The notes under the pieces: generated by a model
What the model saw: the letters and a program-made list of their open reading frames with translations, nothing else
Told to the model about the DNA's origin: nothing
The model's database searches: none
Position numbers and translations under genes: made by a program
Source: Streptomyces sulphureus DSM 40104
Lineage (GTDB): Bacteria; Actinomycetota; Actinomycetes; Streptomycetales; Streptomycetaceae
Direction: 5' to 3'
DNA length: 64,000 bases
Assembly (NCBI RefSeq): GCF_000381025.1
Contig: NZ_KB905818.1
Location: 124,001 to 188,000 of the forward strand
Shown here: positions 34,030 to 42,741 of the stretch, piece after piece
How positions within the stretch are numbered: position 1 is the first letter of the stretch
Layout of the letters: the number at the start of each line of letters is the position of its first letter

Positions 34030-35046
34030 ATGGCCACCGCGAAACCCCCGCCCGCACAGGGAAAGAACGATGCCGACGATGCCACGGAGAATTCTCAGGC
34101 CCCCGGCGGTGGCGCAGACGTGGTGGACGTCGCAGGCGCCGCACCCGTCCGGCACCCGTTGCGCTGGCTGGCGGTCGCGGTTCTCGCCGTGCTCTTCGCA
34201 CAGCTCGTGCACTTCCTGACGACCAACGACAACTTCGAATGGGACGTCGTCGGCAGTTACTTCAACGCCGAGATCATCGGCCGGGGCATCGCCACGACGC
34301 TCGAACTCACCCTCGTCGCCATGGCCATCGGCATATTCGGCGGCGTGCTGATCGCCGTCGGGCGGATGTCGGAGAACCGCGTGCTGAGCGCGGTGTGCGG
34401 TGCCTACGTATGGTTCTTCCGCGGAGTGCCGGTCCTGGTGCAACTGGTCCTCTGGTACAACATGTCGGCGCTGCTTCCCCGCGTCTCCTTCGGCATACCC
34501 TTCGGCCCCGAACTCGTCAGCGGCCAGACCAACGAGCTGATCACTCCTTTCCTGGCCGCAATCCTCGGGCTCGGGCTCAACGAGGCGGCATACATGGCGG
34601 AGATCGTCCGCGGCGGCCTGCTGGGCGTCGACCCCGGACAGACGGAGGCCGCCTCCGCGCTCGGCATGGGTCCGGCCCGTGTACTGCGCCGGGTGGTCCT
34701 GCCGCAGGCGATGCGCTTCATCGTCCCGCCGACCGGCAGCCAGGTCATCAACATGCTGAAAGCGACCTCGCTGGTCAGCGTCATCGCCCTCTCCGACCTG
34801 CTCTACACGGTCCAGTCGATCTACAACCGCACGTTCGAGACGATTCCGCTGCTGATAGTGGCCTGCCTGTGGTACCTCGTCATGACCACGGTCCTTTACA
34901 TCGGCCAGTCGTACATCGAGCACCACTACGCGCGAGGCGCCGACCGCAACGCCAAGCAGAGCTTCTGGGACTTCGCGTTCTTCCGCCGGCGCCCTGCCCA
35001 CGCCGGTGCCGCCGGAGCGGCGACCACCACGGAGGAGGACAAGTGA
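34030..35046 (+). CDS. ABC transporter permease, HisM/GlnP type
   Basis: 338 residues with a long cytoplasmic N-terminus (about 50 residues, Pro/Ala/Asp-rich) and at least five membrane helices. The family loop is [19 protein letters not shown], and the ATPase-coupling EAA motif is [30 protein letters not shown] single permease gene implies a homodimer. ATG 34030 has AGGAGG eight bases upstream; GTGs at 34021 and 34006 are in frame but less well placed. The stop overlaps the ATPase start (GTGA at 35043-35046). Confidence 0.9.
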   Translation: MATAKPPPAQGKNDADDATENSQAPGGGADVVDVAGAAPVRHPLRWLAVAVLAVLFAQLVHFLTTNDNFEWDVVGSYFNAEIIGRGIATTLELTLVAMAIGIFGGVLIAVGRMSENRVLSAVCGAYVWFFRGVPVLVQLVLWYNMSALLPRVSFGIPFGPELVSGQTNELITPFLAAILGLGLNEAAYMAEIVRGGLLGVDPGQTEAASALGMGPARVLRRVVLPQAMRFIVPPTGSQVINMLKATSLVSVIALSDLLYTVQSIYNRTFETIPLLIVACLWYLVMTTVLYIGQSYIEHHYARGADRNAKQSFWDFAFFRRRPAHAGAAGAATTTEEDK

Positions 35047-35849
35047 CAGGCCACGACGGTACGCAGACGCCGATGGTGGTGGCTCACCAGGTCCGCAAAC
35101 ACTTCGGACAACTCGAGGTACTGAAGGCCGTCGACCTGACGGTGGGGACGGGCGAAGTGGTCGTCCTGCTCGGCCCCTCGGGCTCCGGGAAGTCGACGTT
35201 CCTGCGCTGCATAAACCGCCTGGAACGACTCGACGGCGGATCGATCCACGTACAGGACGAGCTGATCGGATTCCGGCGCACACCGGCCGGAATCCGCCAC
35301 CTGAAACCACGTGAGGTGACGAGGCAGCGCCGCGACATCGGCATGGTGTTCCAGCACTTCAACCTGTTCCCGCACCTGACGGCACTGGCCAACGTCATCG
35401 AGGCACCAACGGGTGTGCTGCGGGAGCCGAAGAACGAGGCGCGCGCACGGGCTCTCGAGCTGCTGGAGCGGGTCGGCCTCGCCGACAAGGCGGACGCCTA
35501 CCCGCGCCAGCTCTCCGGCGGGCAGCAGCAACGCGTGGCGATAGCAAGGGCGTTGGCCATGCGGCCCAAGCTGATGCTCTTCGACGAGCCGACCAGCGCG
35601 CTCGACCCCGAACTCGTCGGCGAGGTGTTGGCCACCATGCGCGATCTCGCGCGGGACGGGTTGACGATGCTGGTCGTCACGCACGAGGTCAACTTCGCCC
35701 GGGAGGTGGCCGATCGGGTGGTGTTCATGGACGGCGGCCGCGTACTGGAGAACGGCAGCCCGCAGGACGTACTGGACAATCCCGCACACCCGCGCACCCG
35801 TTCCTTCCTGAGTCGCTTCCTCACGGCCTCACCCGCGCCCGAGCGGTAG
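35043..35849 (+). CDS. ABC transporter ATP-binding protein, polar amino acid (GlnQ/HisP) type
   Basis: 268 residues: Walker [10 protein letters not shown] (about 44-52), Q-loop [13 protein letters not shown], signature [16 protein letters not shown], Walker [15 protein letters not shown] and the switch His in [16 protein letters not shown] is characteristic of the amino-acid importer ATPases. It has a longer insertion before the Q-loop ([21 protein letters not shown]). It completes the importer with the binding protein and permease and ends the operon. Confidence 0.93.
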   Translation: MTGHDGTQTPMVVAHQVRKHFGQLEVLKAVDLTVGTGEVVVLLGPSGSGKSTFLRCINRLERLDGGSIHVQDELIGFRRTPAGIRHLKPREVTRQRRDIGMVFQHFNLFPHLTALANVIEAPTGVLREPKNEARARALELLERVGLADKADAYPRQLSGGQQQRVAIARALAMRPKLMLFDEPTSALDPELVGEVLATMRDLARDGLTMLVVTHEVNFAREVADRVVFMDGGRVLENGSPQDVLDNPAHPRTRSFLSRFLTASPAPER

Positions 35850-36270
35850 GCGTGCGGGTACGGGGAACCCGGTAGAGGCACGTCCCGGTACGCCCCAGCC
35901 TCACGGCGTGACGGCGCTGGGCGGCCGGAGGGCGAGAGGCAGGCGGGGGTCGCCCGGTCTCCGAGGCCGGGGCGCCGTTCGGATTCAAGGCGCGGGATCC
36001 GTGCCGCGTCGTCCTGTGCGTCGCGGCGCAGGTCCCTGTCCGTACTCCGAGCCAACGGAGTGCGACGAACGAGTTCCCGCTTACGATGCCGTCTCTCCGG
36101 TGGAACGACGGCAAGTCGGGCCGGGAGCCCGGCAGTTGCGCCACTCGGCGACAATCGTCCGGCAAGAGGCGGAACCCGCCGGGCACGAGGGCGGGACCCC
36201 GCAGGCCCGGGGGCCTCGCAGAACGTCGCACACTCGCCGGTCCGACGGGCCCGGCGGCGAGGAGTTGGGC
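35850..36270. other. Intergenic region upstream of MoxR gene
   Basis: About 420 bases with no recognisable gene; in-frame upstream extensions of the MoxR gene here are Arg/Gly/Pro-rich and not family-like. A short inverted repeat ACTCCG-agccaa-CGGAGT lies at 36044-36061. No convincing terminator for the ABC operon was found. Confidence 0.4.
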
Positions 36271-37470
36271 ATGGGGGCGCAGGACGCGCAGGAGACGGCC
36301 GGGAGGCTGCGGGCGATCACCGACGAGCTGTCGGACCGGTTCTACGAGCGGGCCGACGTGTTGCGGACGCTCGTGGCGACGCTGCTCGCCGGGCAGCACT
36401 CGTTCGTGCTCGGCCCGCCCGGCACGGCCAAGTCCGAGATGGCCAGGGAACTCACGGGCAGGATCGAGGGGGCTGCCTACTGGGAGATCCTCCTGTCGAA
36501 GTTCACGGCGCCGACGAAGATGTTCGGCCCCGTCGACGTCGCGGCGCTCACCAGGGGCGAGTACCGCCAGATCTTCGACGGCCGGGCCACCACCGCGCAC
36601 GTCGCGTTCATAGACGAGATCTTCAAGTGCTCGGCGGCGGCGCTCAACGAGACCCTGGGGTACCTCAACGAGCGCCTCTACCATCCCGAGAGCGGCGGCG
36701 AGCCGATCCGCTGCCCACTCATAGGGGCGATCACGGCGAGCAACGAGCTGCCGAGCGGGGAGGACTCGGCCGCCATCTACGACCGGCTGCTCGTGCGGAT
36801 CGAGGTCGGGTACCTGGAGGACCCCTCCAACTTCGCCGCGCTGGTGCGCTCCGCCGTCAGCCGTCCCGAACCGCCGAAGCGGACCACGGTCGAGCTGGCC
36901 GCGCTGGAGCACGCCGTCACCCGAGCCGTCCCGGCCGTGGAGGTCCCGGAGACGATCGTCGACGCGGTGTGCACGCTGCGGGCCGCCCTGCGCCGCAGGG
37001 AACTCGTCGCCTCCGACCGCCGGTGGCGGCAGGCGGTGGGGCTGCTCCAGGCGTCGGCGTACCTCGACGGGCGCCCGGCGGTCGGCGAGACGGACCTGTC
37101 GGTGCTGACGCACGTGTTGTGGGACTCCCCGTCCGAGCGCCAGACCGTCGAGCGCGAGGTGCTGCAGCTCGTCAACCCCGACGCCAAGGAGGCGCTCGCC
37201 CTCGCCGACACCGTCGAGGAGCTGGAGGCCCAACTCGACGCCATGGCAGGGCAGTCCCGCGAGGCGCTGAGCGAGTGGGTGATCAGGGAGGCCCACAGCA
37301 AGCTCGCGAGGGCGGGTAACCGGCTGGAGCAGTTGCGCGAGGAGGCGGCGGGGGCCGGCCGCTCCACCGCCGCCATCGACCGGGTCACCGGTCGGCAGCG
37401 CGCCGTACGCGCCCGCCTCCTCACCGAGGCGCTCGGTGTGGACGCGAGCATGGTGCAGGGTCGGCCGTGA
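36271..37470 (+). CDS. MoxR-family AAA+ ATPase (RavA-like)
   Basis: 399 residues. Walker A GPPGTAKSEM (about 52-61), Walker B VAFIDEIFKC, sensor GAITASNELP and the Arg-finger region YDRLLVRIEVGYLEDP place it in the RavA subgroup of MoxR ATPases; a helical C-terminal region follows (LALADTVEELEAQLDAMAGQ). RavA works with a VWA protein (ViaA) as a chaperone-like pair, and here the VWA gene overlaps by four bases. ATG 36271 has GGAG six bases upstream. A small fragment of a second copy lies at 46511-46600. Confidence 0.9.
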   Translation: MGAQDAQETAGRLRAITDELSDRFYERADVLRTLVATLLAGQHSFVLGPPGTAKSEMARELTGRIEGAAYWEILLSKFTAPTKMFGPVDVAALTRGEYRQIFDGRATTAHVAFIDEIFKCSAAALNETLGYLNERLYHPESGGEPIRCPLIGAITASNELPSGEDSAAIYDRLLVRIEVGYLEDPSNFAALVRSAVSRPEPPKRTTVELAALEHAVTRAVPAVEVPETIVDAVCTLRAALRRRELVASDRRWRQAVGLLQASAYLDGRPAVGETDLSVLTHVLWDSPSERQTVEREVLQLVNPDAKEALALADTVEELEAQLDAMAGQSREALSEWVIREAHSKLARAGNRLEQLREEAAGAGRSTAAIDRVTGRQRAVRARLLTEALGVDASMVQGRP

Positions 37471-39092
37471 GCACCGGGGAAGCGGGCAGGCTCGACGAGT
37501 TGGCGAGCGGTGCCGGCACGTGGGTGGGCCTCTCCGACGCGGCCGACGAGCGGCACACGGCGGCCGTGGTCGCCGACCGTTTCGACCGGCTCACGTGGCG
37601 CGACACGTACGAGCAGTCGGCAGGACTGCGCGACCTGGCGGACGAGTTGGGCCGGCACCACGAGCACGCCCGCGACCTCCTCGCCGACGTCTTCCACGCC
37701 GCCCACGCCCGGCCCGCCCCGCGGTTGCGCGAGCCCGCCGAGATGGACCCCGCACGGCTCGTCAACCACCGAGTCGTCGACGCGCTGCGGGAGTCGCCCG
37801 GCTTCGCCGAGCTGCGCAGGGAGACGGCAGGAGACCCCTACGTCGCCGCCATGGCCGTCCTCGCCCAGGCCGCCGCGCTCCGCCGGATGCTGGAGTGCCT
37901 CCGGGACGCGCAGGCGCCGGCCGAGCAGGCGCGAGCGGCCCGGCAGGCGGCTGCGGAGGCGGCGGCCGTGGTGGGCGAAACGCTCCAGGGGGCCGCCGAC
38001 GCGGCGGACGCGGACGGCGCGGTCCCGCCCCGGGCCGCCGACGCGGTGCGGCGGGCGGTCACGGCGGCCGAGGCCGCAGACGCAGCCGGAGCGCAAGCCG
38101 CGCAGGCGACCGCGCAGGCGCTCGGGGCGGCTGGGACCGGCGTGCGCGCCACCGCACGCACGGCGGCTGCGCAGGCCGCCGAGACGGTGCGGGAGGAGGC
38201 CGCACTGATGCGGGCCTGGGGCGTCGCCCCCGGCGAGCTGGAGCGGATGCCGTTCGGCGAGCGTGCCCGGCTCGCGGAGCGGCTGCGTACCGGCCGTCTC
38301 GCGGAGTGGGCCGAACTGCTCGGCCGCTTCCGGCAGATGGCGAGCGGCGAGCGCGCCCGCAGGGTGGAGAACGCCACGGGGGAGCTGGTCGGCGTCACGC
38401 TCGGCGACGACCTCTCCCGCGTCGTCCCCTCCGAGCTGGCCAACCTCGGCCTGCCCGAGATGCGTGCGGTCTTCGCCGCGCGGTACGCCGCCGGGGAGCT
38501 GATGCTCTACGACAGCCAGGGGGAGCAGGCCACGGGGCGGGGCGCCGTCGTCGCCTGCGTCGACACCTCGCACTCGATGCTCGTAGAGGGGCCGGGCGGG
38601 GTCACGAGGGAGGCGTGGGCCAAGGCGTGCGCCTTGACGCTGCTCGACCAAGCCCGCCGTACGAAGCGGGAGTTCGTCGGCATCCTGTTCTCCTCCGCCG
38701 ACAAGCTCCGCGTCTTCCGCTTCCCCGCCGACGGGTCCGCCGGCCTCGCCAGGACGCTCGACTTCGCCGAGACCTTCCTCGGGGGCGGCACCAGCTACCA
38801 GACGCCGCTGACGGCCGCCGGCGACCTGCTGGCCGAGGAGTTCGACGACACCGCGCGCGCCCGCGGGGACATCGTGCTGCTCACGGACGACGAGTGCGAC
38901 GTCACGGAGGCGTGGATGCGCGGTTGGAACGAGGCCAAGCGCACGCTGGGGTTCCGGGTCTTCGGTGTGGCCGTCGGCGCTCCGCGCGCCGCCGAGGCCG
39001 GCTCGGTCCTCGACGCCCTGTGCGACAACCTCCGCTCGATCGAGGACCTCACCGACGTCCACGCCGCCGCCGACCTCTTCCGCGTCATCTGA
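37467..39092 (+). CDS. VWA-domain protein (ViaA-like partner of MoxR ATPase)
   Basis: 541 residues. The N-terminal half is helical, with an extreme Ala-rich stretch around residues 150-240 suggesting a coiled coil. The C-terminal VWA domain has the MIDAS motif VVACVDTSHSM (DxSxS), the Thr in GGGTSYQTP and the Asp in VLLTDDECD. The combination with an overlapping RavA-like ATPase gene (GTGA, 37467-37470) is the standard MoxR-VWA module thought to remodel or insert cofactors into target proteins. No client gene is adjacent, which makes its target unknown. Confidence 0.88.
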   Translation: MSTGEAGRLDELASGAGTWVGLSDAADERHTAAVVADRFDRLTWRDTYEQSAGLRDLADELGRHHEHARDLLADVFHAAHARPAPRLREPAEMDPARLVNHRVVDALRESPGFAELRRETAGDPYVAAMAVLAQAAALRRMLECLRDAQAPAEQARAARQAAAEAAAVVGETLQGAADAADADGAVPPRAADAVRRAVTAAEAADAAGAQAAQATAQALGAAGTGVRATARTAAAQAAETVREEAALMRAWGVAPGELERMPFGERARLAERLRTGRLAEWAELLGRFRQMASGERARRVENATGELVGVTLGDDLSRVVPSELANLGLPEMRAVFAARYAAGELMLYDSQGEQATGRGAVVACVDTSHSMLVEGPGGVTREAWAKACALTLLDQARRTKREFVGILFSSADKLRVFRFPADGSAGLARTLDFAETFLGGGTSYQTPLTAAGDLLAEEFDDTARARGDIVLLTDDECDVTEAWMRGWNEAKRTLGFRVFGVAVGAPRAAEAGSVLDALCDNLRSIEDLTDVHAAADLFRVI

Positions 39093-39110
39093 CCGGCTGC
39101 GCCCGGGGGT

Positions 39111-39815
39111 TCAGGGGAGCCGGAAAGCGTCGGCGAGCATGCGCAGTTGGCTGCCGAGCAGGGTGGCGGCTCGGTGGCCCATGCCGGTGTACTGGCCCGT
39201 GACCTCAAGGCTGACGGTGCCGTGGAGGTGGGACCAGGCCAGTACGGTGCCGGCGAGGGCACCGGCGGCGCGGGGAGCCTGCGGATCGAGAGCGGTGTGG
39301 GCGCGCAGCCAGTCCACCGCCGCGGTGTCGGTCTGCATCCACGTCCGCATCTCGTCGGCGACGGGCTGCACTTGGGCGGTCGGCTCGCCCTCGGCGAAGA
39401 CGGCGACGAACGGGCCCATCGCCGTGCGGGCGCGCTCGACGGTGTCGGCCGGGGACGCGTAGCCCGGCGCGGGCGGCCCCTGGATGAGCAGGTAGCGGTG
39501 CGGTTCCCCGACGGCCCAGTCGAGGTAGGCCCGGCCGAGGGCGAGGAGGGTGGCGCGGGGGTCCTGCTGCCGCGGTACGGCGTTGATCGCCCGGCCGATG
39601 TCGTCGTAGGCGGAGCGGACCAGGTCGTGGAGGAGTTCGTCGCGGCCGGCGAAGTAGCGGTAGAGGGCGGGCCCCGACATCCCTATCCGTCGCGCGATGG
39701 AGTTGAGGGCGATGCCCTGGACGCCGCTCTCCGCGACTTGGCGCAGGGCGGCGGCCCGGATCTCCTCTCGGACCTGTTCCCGGTAGCGGGCGCGCGGTCC
39801 AGCGGGCGCGGTCAT
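39111..39815 (-). CDS. TetR-family transcriptional regulator
   Basis: 234 residues. The N-terminal helix-turn-helix is REEIRAAALRQVAESG, GIALNSIARRIGMSGPALYRYFAGRDELL (residues 15-62); the C-terminal domain is of the TetR_C_13/WHG type (YLDWAVGEPHRYLLIQGPPAPGYA... AWSHLHGTVSLEV). It is divergent from the epimerase-like gene at 39919 and likely regulates it. ATG 39815 has GGAGGAG upstream. A C-terminal fragment of a close paralogue survives at 46635-46890. Confidence 0.9.
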   Translation of the reverse strand: MTAPAGPRARYREQVREEIRAAALRQVAESGVQGIALNSIARRIGMSGPALYRYFAGRDELLHDLVRSAYDDIGRAINAVPRQQDPRATLLALGRAYLDWAVGEPHRYLLIQGPPAPGYASPADTVERARTAMGPFVAVFAEGEPTAQVQPVADEMRTWMQTDTAAVDWLRAHTALDPQAPRAAGALAGTVLAWSHLHGTVSLEVTGQYTGMGHRAATLLGSQLRMLADAFRLP

Positions 39816-39881
39816 CCGATCTCCTCCGTCGTGTGGTGGGGCCTCCCCTGCGGGCCTCGGCCAGCATATCGGCTCACTCGC

Positions 39882-39910
39882 TTGCGATGGGCATTCGGAA
39901 GAGTTATAAG
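39882..39910 (+). promoter_or_regulatory. Sigma70-type promoter for leaderless transcript
   Basis: TTGCGA (39882-39887) and TATAAG (39905-39910) with a 17-base spacer. The predicted start site falls within a few bases of ATG 39919, and no ribosome site is present, so the mRNA should be leaderless. GTTA-taagttc-TAAC (39903-39917) is a possible TetR contact. Confidence 0.6.
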
Positions 39911-39918
39911 TTCTAACC

Positions 39919-40890
39919 ATGGATAGAGAAGCAAACGCCTCCGCGGCGACCACCGTCCGTGATCTGCACGTCGTCTTGGGTTCCGGGCCTGCCGGCACGA
40001 CGCTCGCCGAGGAGCTCGCCCGGCGCGGGCACGAGGTCCGCCTCGTCGACCGCTCGGGGAACGGCCCGGCTCCCGAGGGCGTGCGCCGCCTCAAGGGCGA
40101 CGTCGCCACGGTCGAGGGGGCGAGGGCGGCGATCGAGGGGGCGGCCGTCGTCTACCACTGCGTCAACGTGGCCTACCACCTCCAGGTCGAGGTGATGCCG
40201 GCCATCCAGGACGCCGTGTTGGCCGCGGTCGAGGCGGAGGGTGCCCGTCTCGTCGTCCTCGACACCCTCTACCCGTACGGAGAGACGCACGGCGAGGTCA
40301 TGACCGAGGACACCCCTTGGCGTGCCACGACCGCCAAGGGCCGGATGCGCGCCGCCCTCGACGAGCGCTACCTGGCCGCGCACCGCGACGGGCGCGCACG
40401 CGTCGTACTGGGGCGCTCGGGGGACTTCGTCGGTCCGAGGGTCCTCAACTCCACACTCGGCGGCGGCGTCTTCCCCGGCGCGCTGACCGGCACCGACGTC
40501 TTCGGCCTCGGGGACATCGACCTGCCGCACAGCTACACCGACATCCGCGACGTCAGCGCGGGCCTCGCCACCCTCGGCGAACACCCCGAGGGCGACGGCC
40601 GCGCCTGGCACTTGCCAACCGCCCCCGCGCGCACCACGCGCGAGATCTTCACGCTGCTCGAAGAGCACGTCGGCAAGCCCCTGAAGCTCACCGTCACAAC
40701 GGAGCCGCGCCCGTTCGGCCCCTTCGACGAGACGTTCATGGACTCCTACGCGGAACTCTTCTACCAGCACCTGGAGCCGCAGGTGATGGACTCTTCGGCG
40801 ATCCGGGGCGCGTACGGCCTTCAGCCCTTCGGGCTCGAGGACACGGTGCGGGACACCGTCGCCTGGTATCGGGAGTTCCTCGGGGTGTGA
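39919..40890 (+). CDS. NAD(P)-dependent epimerase/dehydratase family protein (extended SDR-like)
   Basis: 323 residues. The Rossmann motif is LGSGPAGTTLAEELARRG, a variant of GxxGxxG, with LVDRSG after strand 2. TLYPYGETHGEV holds a Tyr in the position of the SDR catalytic motif but the usual YxxxK is not evident, so it resembles atypical NmrA/epimerase members. A C-terminal substrate-binding part follows (DIDLPHSYTDIRDVSAGLATL). Substrate is not predictable. It is divergent from the TetR gene and has an unusually short 5' leader. Confidence 0.85.
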   Translation: MDREANASAATTVRDLHVVLGSGPAGTTLAEELARRGHEVRLVDRSGNGPAPEGVRRLKGDVATVEGARAAIEGAAVVYHCVNVAYHLQVEVMPAIQDAVLAAVEAEGARLVVLDTLYPYGETHGEVMTEDTPWRATTAKGRMRAALDERYLAAHRDGRARVVLGRSGDFVGPRVLNSTLGGGVFPGALTGTDVFGLGDIDLPHSYTDIRDVSAGLATLGEHPEGDGRAWHLPTAPARTTREIFTLLEEHVGKPLKLTVTTEPRPFGPFDETFMDSYAELFYQHLEPQVMDSSAIRGAYGLQPFGLEDTVRDTVAWYREFLGV

Positions 40891-41187
40891 GGGCAACTGC
40901 CCGGCCGGCGGCGGCTGTCGGTGACGAACGACCCGCGGAGGGGCCTACTACGGCGAGCTCCCGGAAGCAGTCCATGGAGCGAGGCCCGTCCCCGCCGGGC
41001 CGGGAGACGGCTTCTCCTGGACGGTGTCCCTCCGCGAGCGTCCCGGAACGACGGTTGCTGCGCGGCCCCGGGACAGTCGTGCACTTTGGGCCCAACCGGC
41101 CCTCGAGAGCGCCGAATGCAGTGGTGAATCAGCCAAGTCCCCCGGTTCCTGGCCAGAAGGACGGTTGTCAGGAGAAGATGCCTGCCG

Positions 41188-41355
41188 ATGACTGTCAGTG
41201 CCGCAGCCGAGGCAGGGGGACCCAGCAGGTTCGGTGTCTTCGCCCACCTCACCGCGCAGAACGCCGTGCTCTACCGCCACGTGATGCGGGCGTTCGTCTT
41301 GGCGAAGGAACACACCCGCGTGCCGTCTACTCGTCGCGGACCTCGTAAATCCTAG
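41188..41355 (+). pseudogene. Fragment resembling N-terminus of DUF2397/TIGR02677 (Wadjet JetA)
   Basis: 55 codons from ATG 41188 to TAG 41355. Residues 15-45 read RFGVFAHLTAQNAVLYRHVM plus RAFVLAKEH, which matches the start of DUF2397/TIGR02677 proteins (pattern F-x-HLT-x-xNA-x-LYR-x-VMR-x-F-x-x-AKE). After AKEH the sequence departs into TRVPSTRRGPRKS and a stop; the full protein would be about 500 residues. No other Wadjet genes (JetB, JetC, JetD) are visible. Identification is from memory of the family, so moderate. Confidence 0.5.
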
Positions 41356-42071
41356 CCGCGGCAACCACCAACAGGCGGGCCGGTAGCGGTGGTTGCGGCC
41401 GGTCGGCGAGCCAACCTGCTGCGATTCCGGGACGATGCGGGGCCCAGGTCAGCCGACGCGTGCCTCGTGAAGTGGGGAGAACGCGCCCTGCCCGACAGTC
41501 CGGCCAACCGGAGCACGACGAGATGTGGAACAGGCGGCAACGGCTCGATCCGCAAGCACTGGCTGCCCGAGGGCTGCGCCACGTTCGGGCAACTCCTCCT
41601 GCCCGGCGCCTCGGGCAGACTGCTGCGCGCCAACGCCTTCTTCGGCGGGACCGGTTCGGGCAGGCCCCGCTCTGGTGTTGGTCTGCTAAGCGGTGTTCGG
41701 CTTCGTGCCGAGCGTGCTCGCGACCGACGTGGCCGGAAGGCCGCTGCGAGCGCCCTTGAGCGGCGGCCCGAGCCCCAGCTCGCCTGACTCGGTCGGTGAA
41801 ACCGGCGCCTTCGAGAGGCCGGTCGCACCCCTTGCCGAGCGGAACACCCGTGATGCGGTTGCCGACGCAGCGGGTCGCGAAACCCGGACCGGGACCGCCG
41901 CGTGATCATCGTCATCGCGGACACATCCGGGCTGCACGGCGCTCGACTCCGCTCATGCCAAACACCAGGCACCGAAAGAAACGATCACGACAGCGGCCAG
42001 TCGGCGACATCCCCGTCGCGTGCGCGCTCCACCGGATGCCGCCGGAAGCGCCCCGGTGGGGTTGACCATTC

Positions 42072-42102
42072 GTTAGCGTCCACGAGAAGCGGGGTTAACC
42101 CC
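42072..42102. promoter_or_regulatory. Candidate response-regulator site before DUF4956 gene
   Basis: GTTAGCG (42072-42078) followed by the 12-bp perfect palindrome GGGGTTAACCCC (42091-42102), running into CCG. A related GTTAGCG ... TAAACCCCCG arrangement occurs at 45700-45722 on the minus strand before the two-component genes. Confidence 0.5.
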
Positions 42103-42123
42103 CGATTCGCTTGACTCCTGCTC

Positions 42124-42741
42124 ATGGAACTCCTCGGTCACCTCCTCGCCCGCCTCGCACTCGATCTCACCGCGGTGTCGGTGCTGACGTTCGCTCTGTA
42201 CTTCCCCCGGCACCGGCGCCGGGACCTGGTGCCCGCCTACCTCGCGCTGAACGTCTCCCTCTTCGCGGTCGTCGCGGCGCTCGCGCAAGTCGGTGAGGGG
42301 GGTGGGCTGGCGCTCGGGTTCGGGCTCTTCGGGGTGCTGTCGATCGTCCGGCTGCGATCGGAGTCGATCCAGAGCGAGGAGGTGGGCTACTACTTCACCT
42401 CGCTCGTGCTCGGGCTCATCTCCGGCCTTCCGCATGTGCCGTTCCCCGTCGCTGTCACGCTCTGCGTGCTTCCGCTCGCCGCCGTGTACGTCGCCGATCA
42501 CCCGCGGCTCTTCGCGCGTACCTACCGGGCCGTCGTCACCTTCGATGCCGCCGTGACCGAGCCGAAGGCGATCGACTCCTACATCCGGGCGCGGTTGGGG
42601 GAGCCGCTGTCGTGGAAGGTGCAGGAGGTCGACTACGTGCGCGACCTCACTCTCGTCGACGTGCGCTACCGCCCCTCCGGCGCCGATGCGGCCCGGTACG
42701 ACACCGAAGCGGTCGGCCGTCTGAACGGGTCGGCCGTATGA
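42124..42741 (+). CDS. DUF4956 membrane protein
   Basis: 205 residues. Four hydrophobic segments lie in the first 125 residues (ALDLTAVSVLTFALYF, LVPAYLALNVSLFAVVAAL, LGFGLFGVLSIVRLR, FPVAVTLCVLPLAAVYVA); GLFGVLSIVRLRSESIQSEEVGYYF is the DUF4956 hallmark. The cytoplasmic C-terminus is about 75 residues. DUF4956 genes are commonly paired with VTC-domain genes, as here, with an ATGA overlap. Role unknown; a link with polyphosphate or surface polymers is inferred from the partner. No ribosome site precedes ATG 42124, so it may be leaderless. Confidence 0.88.
   Translation: MELLGHLLARLALDLTAVSVLTFALYFPRHRRRDLVPAYLALNVSLFAVVAALAQVGEGGGLALGFGLFGVLSIVRLRSESIQSEEVGYYFTSLVLGLISGLPHVPFPVAVTLCVLPLAAVYVADHPRLFARTYRAVVTFDAAVTEPKAIDSYIRARLGEPLSWKVQEVDYVRDLTLVDVRYRPSGADAARYDTEAVGRLNGSAV

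Larger units (their letters stand above)
40891..42123. other. Gene-poor stretch with a defence-gene remnant
   Basis: About 1.2 kb. Apart from the short frame at 41188-41355, open frames are Arg/Pro-rich and do not resemble known families. I see no terminal repeats or transposase. The right end holds the palindrome GGGGTTAACCCC (42091-42102) before the DUF4956 gene. Confidence 0.5.

Noticed and set aside
41389-41972. Open frames on both strands in the gene-poor stretch
   Set aside because: Looked for transposase or Wadjet continuation; none has a recognisable motif, and their composition is typical of random high-GC frames.
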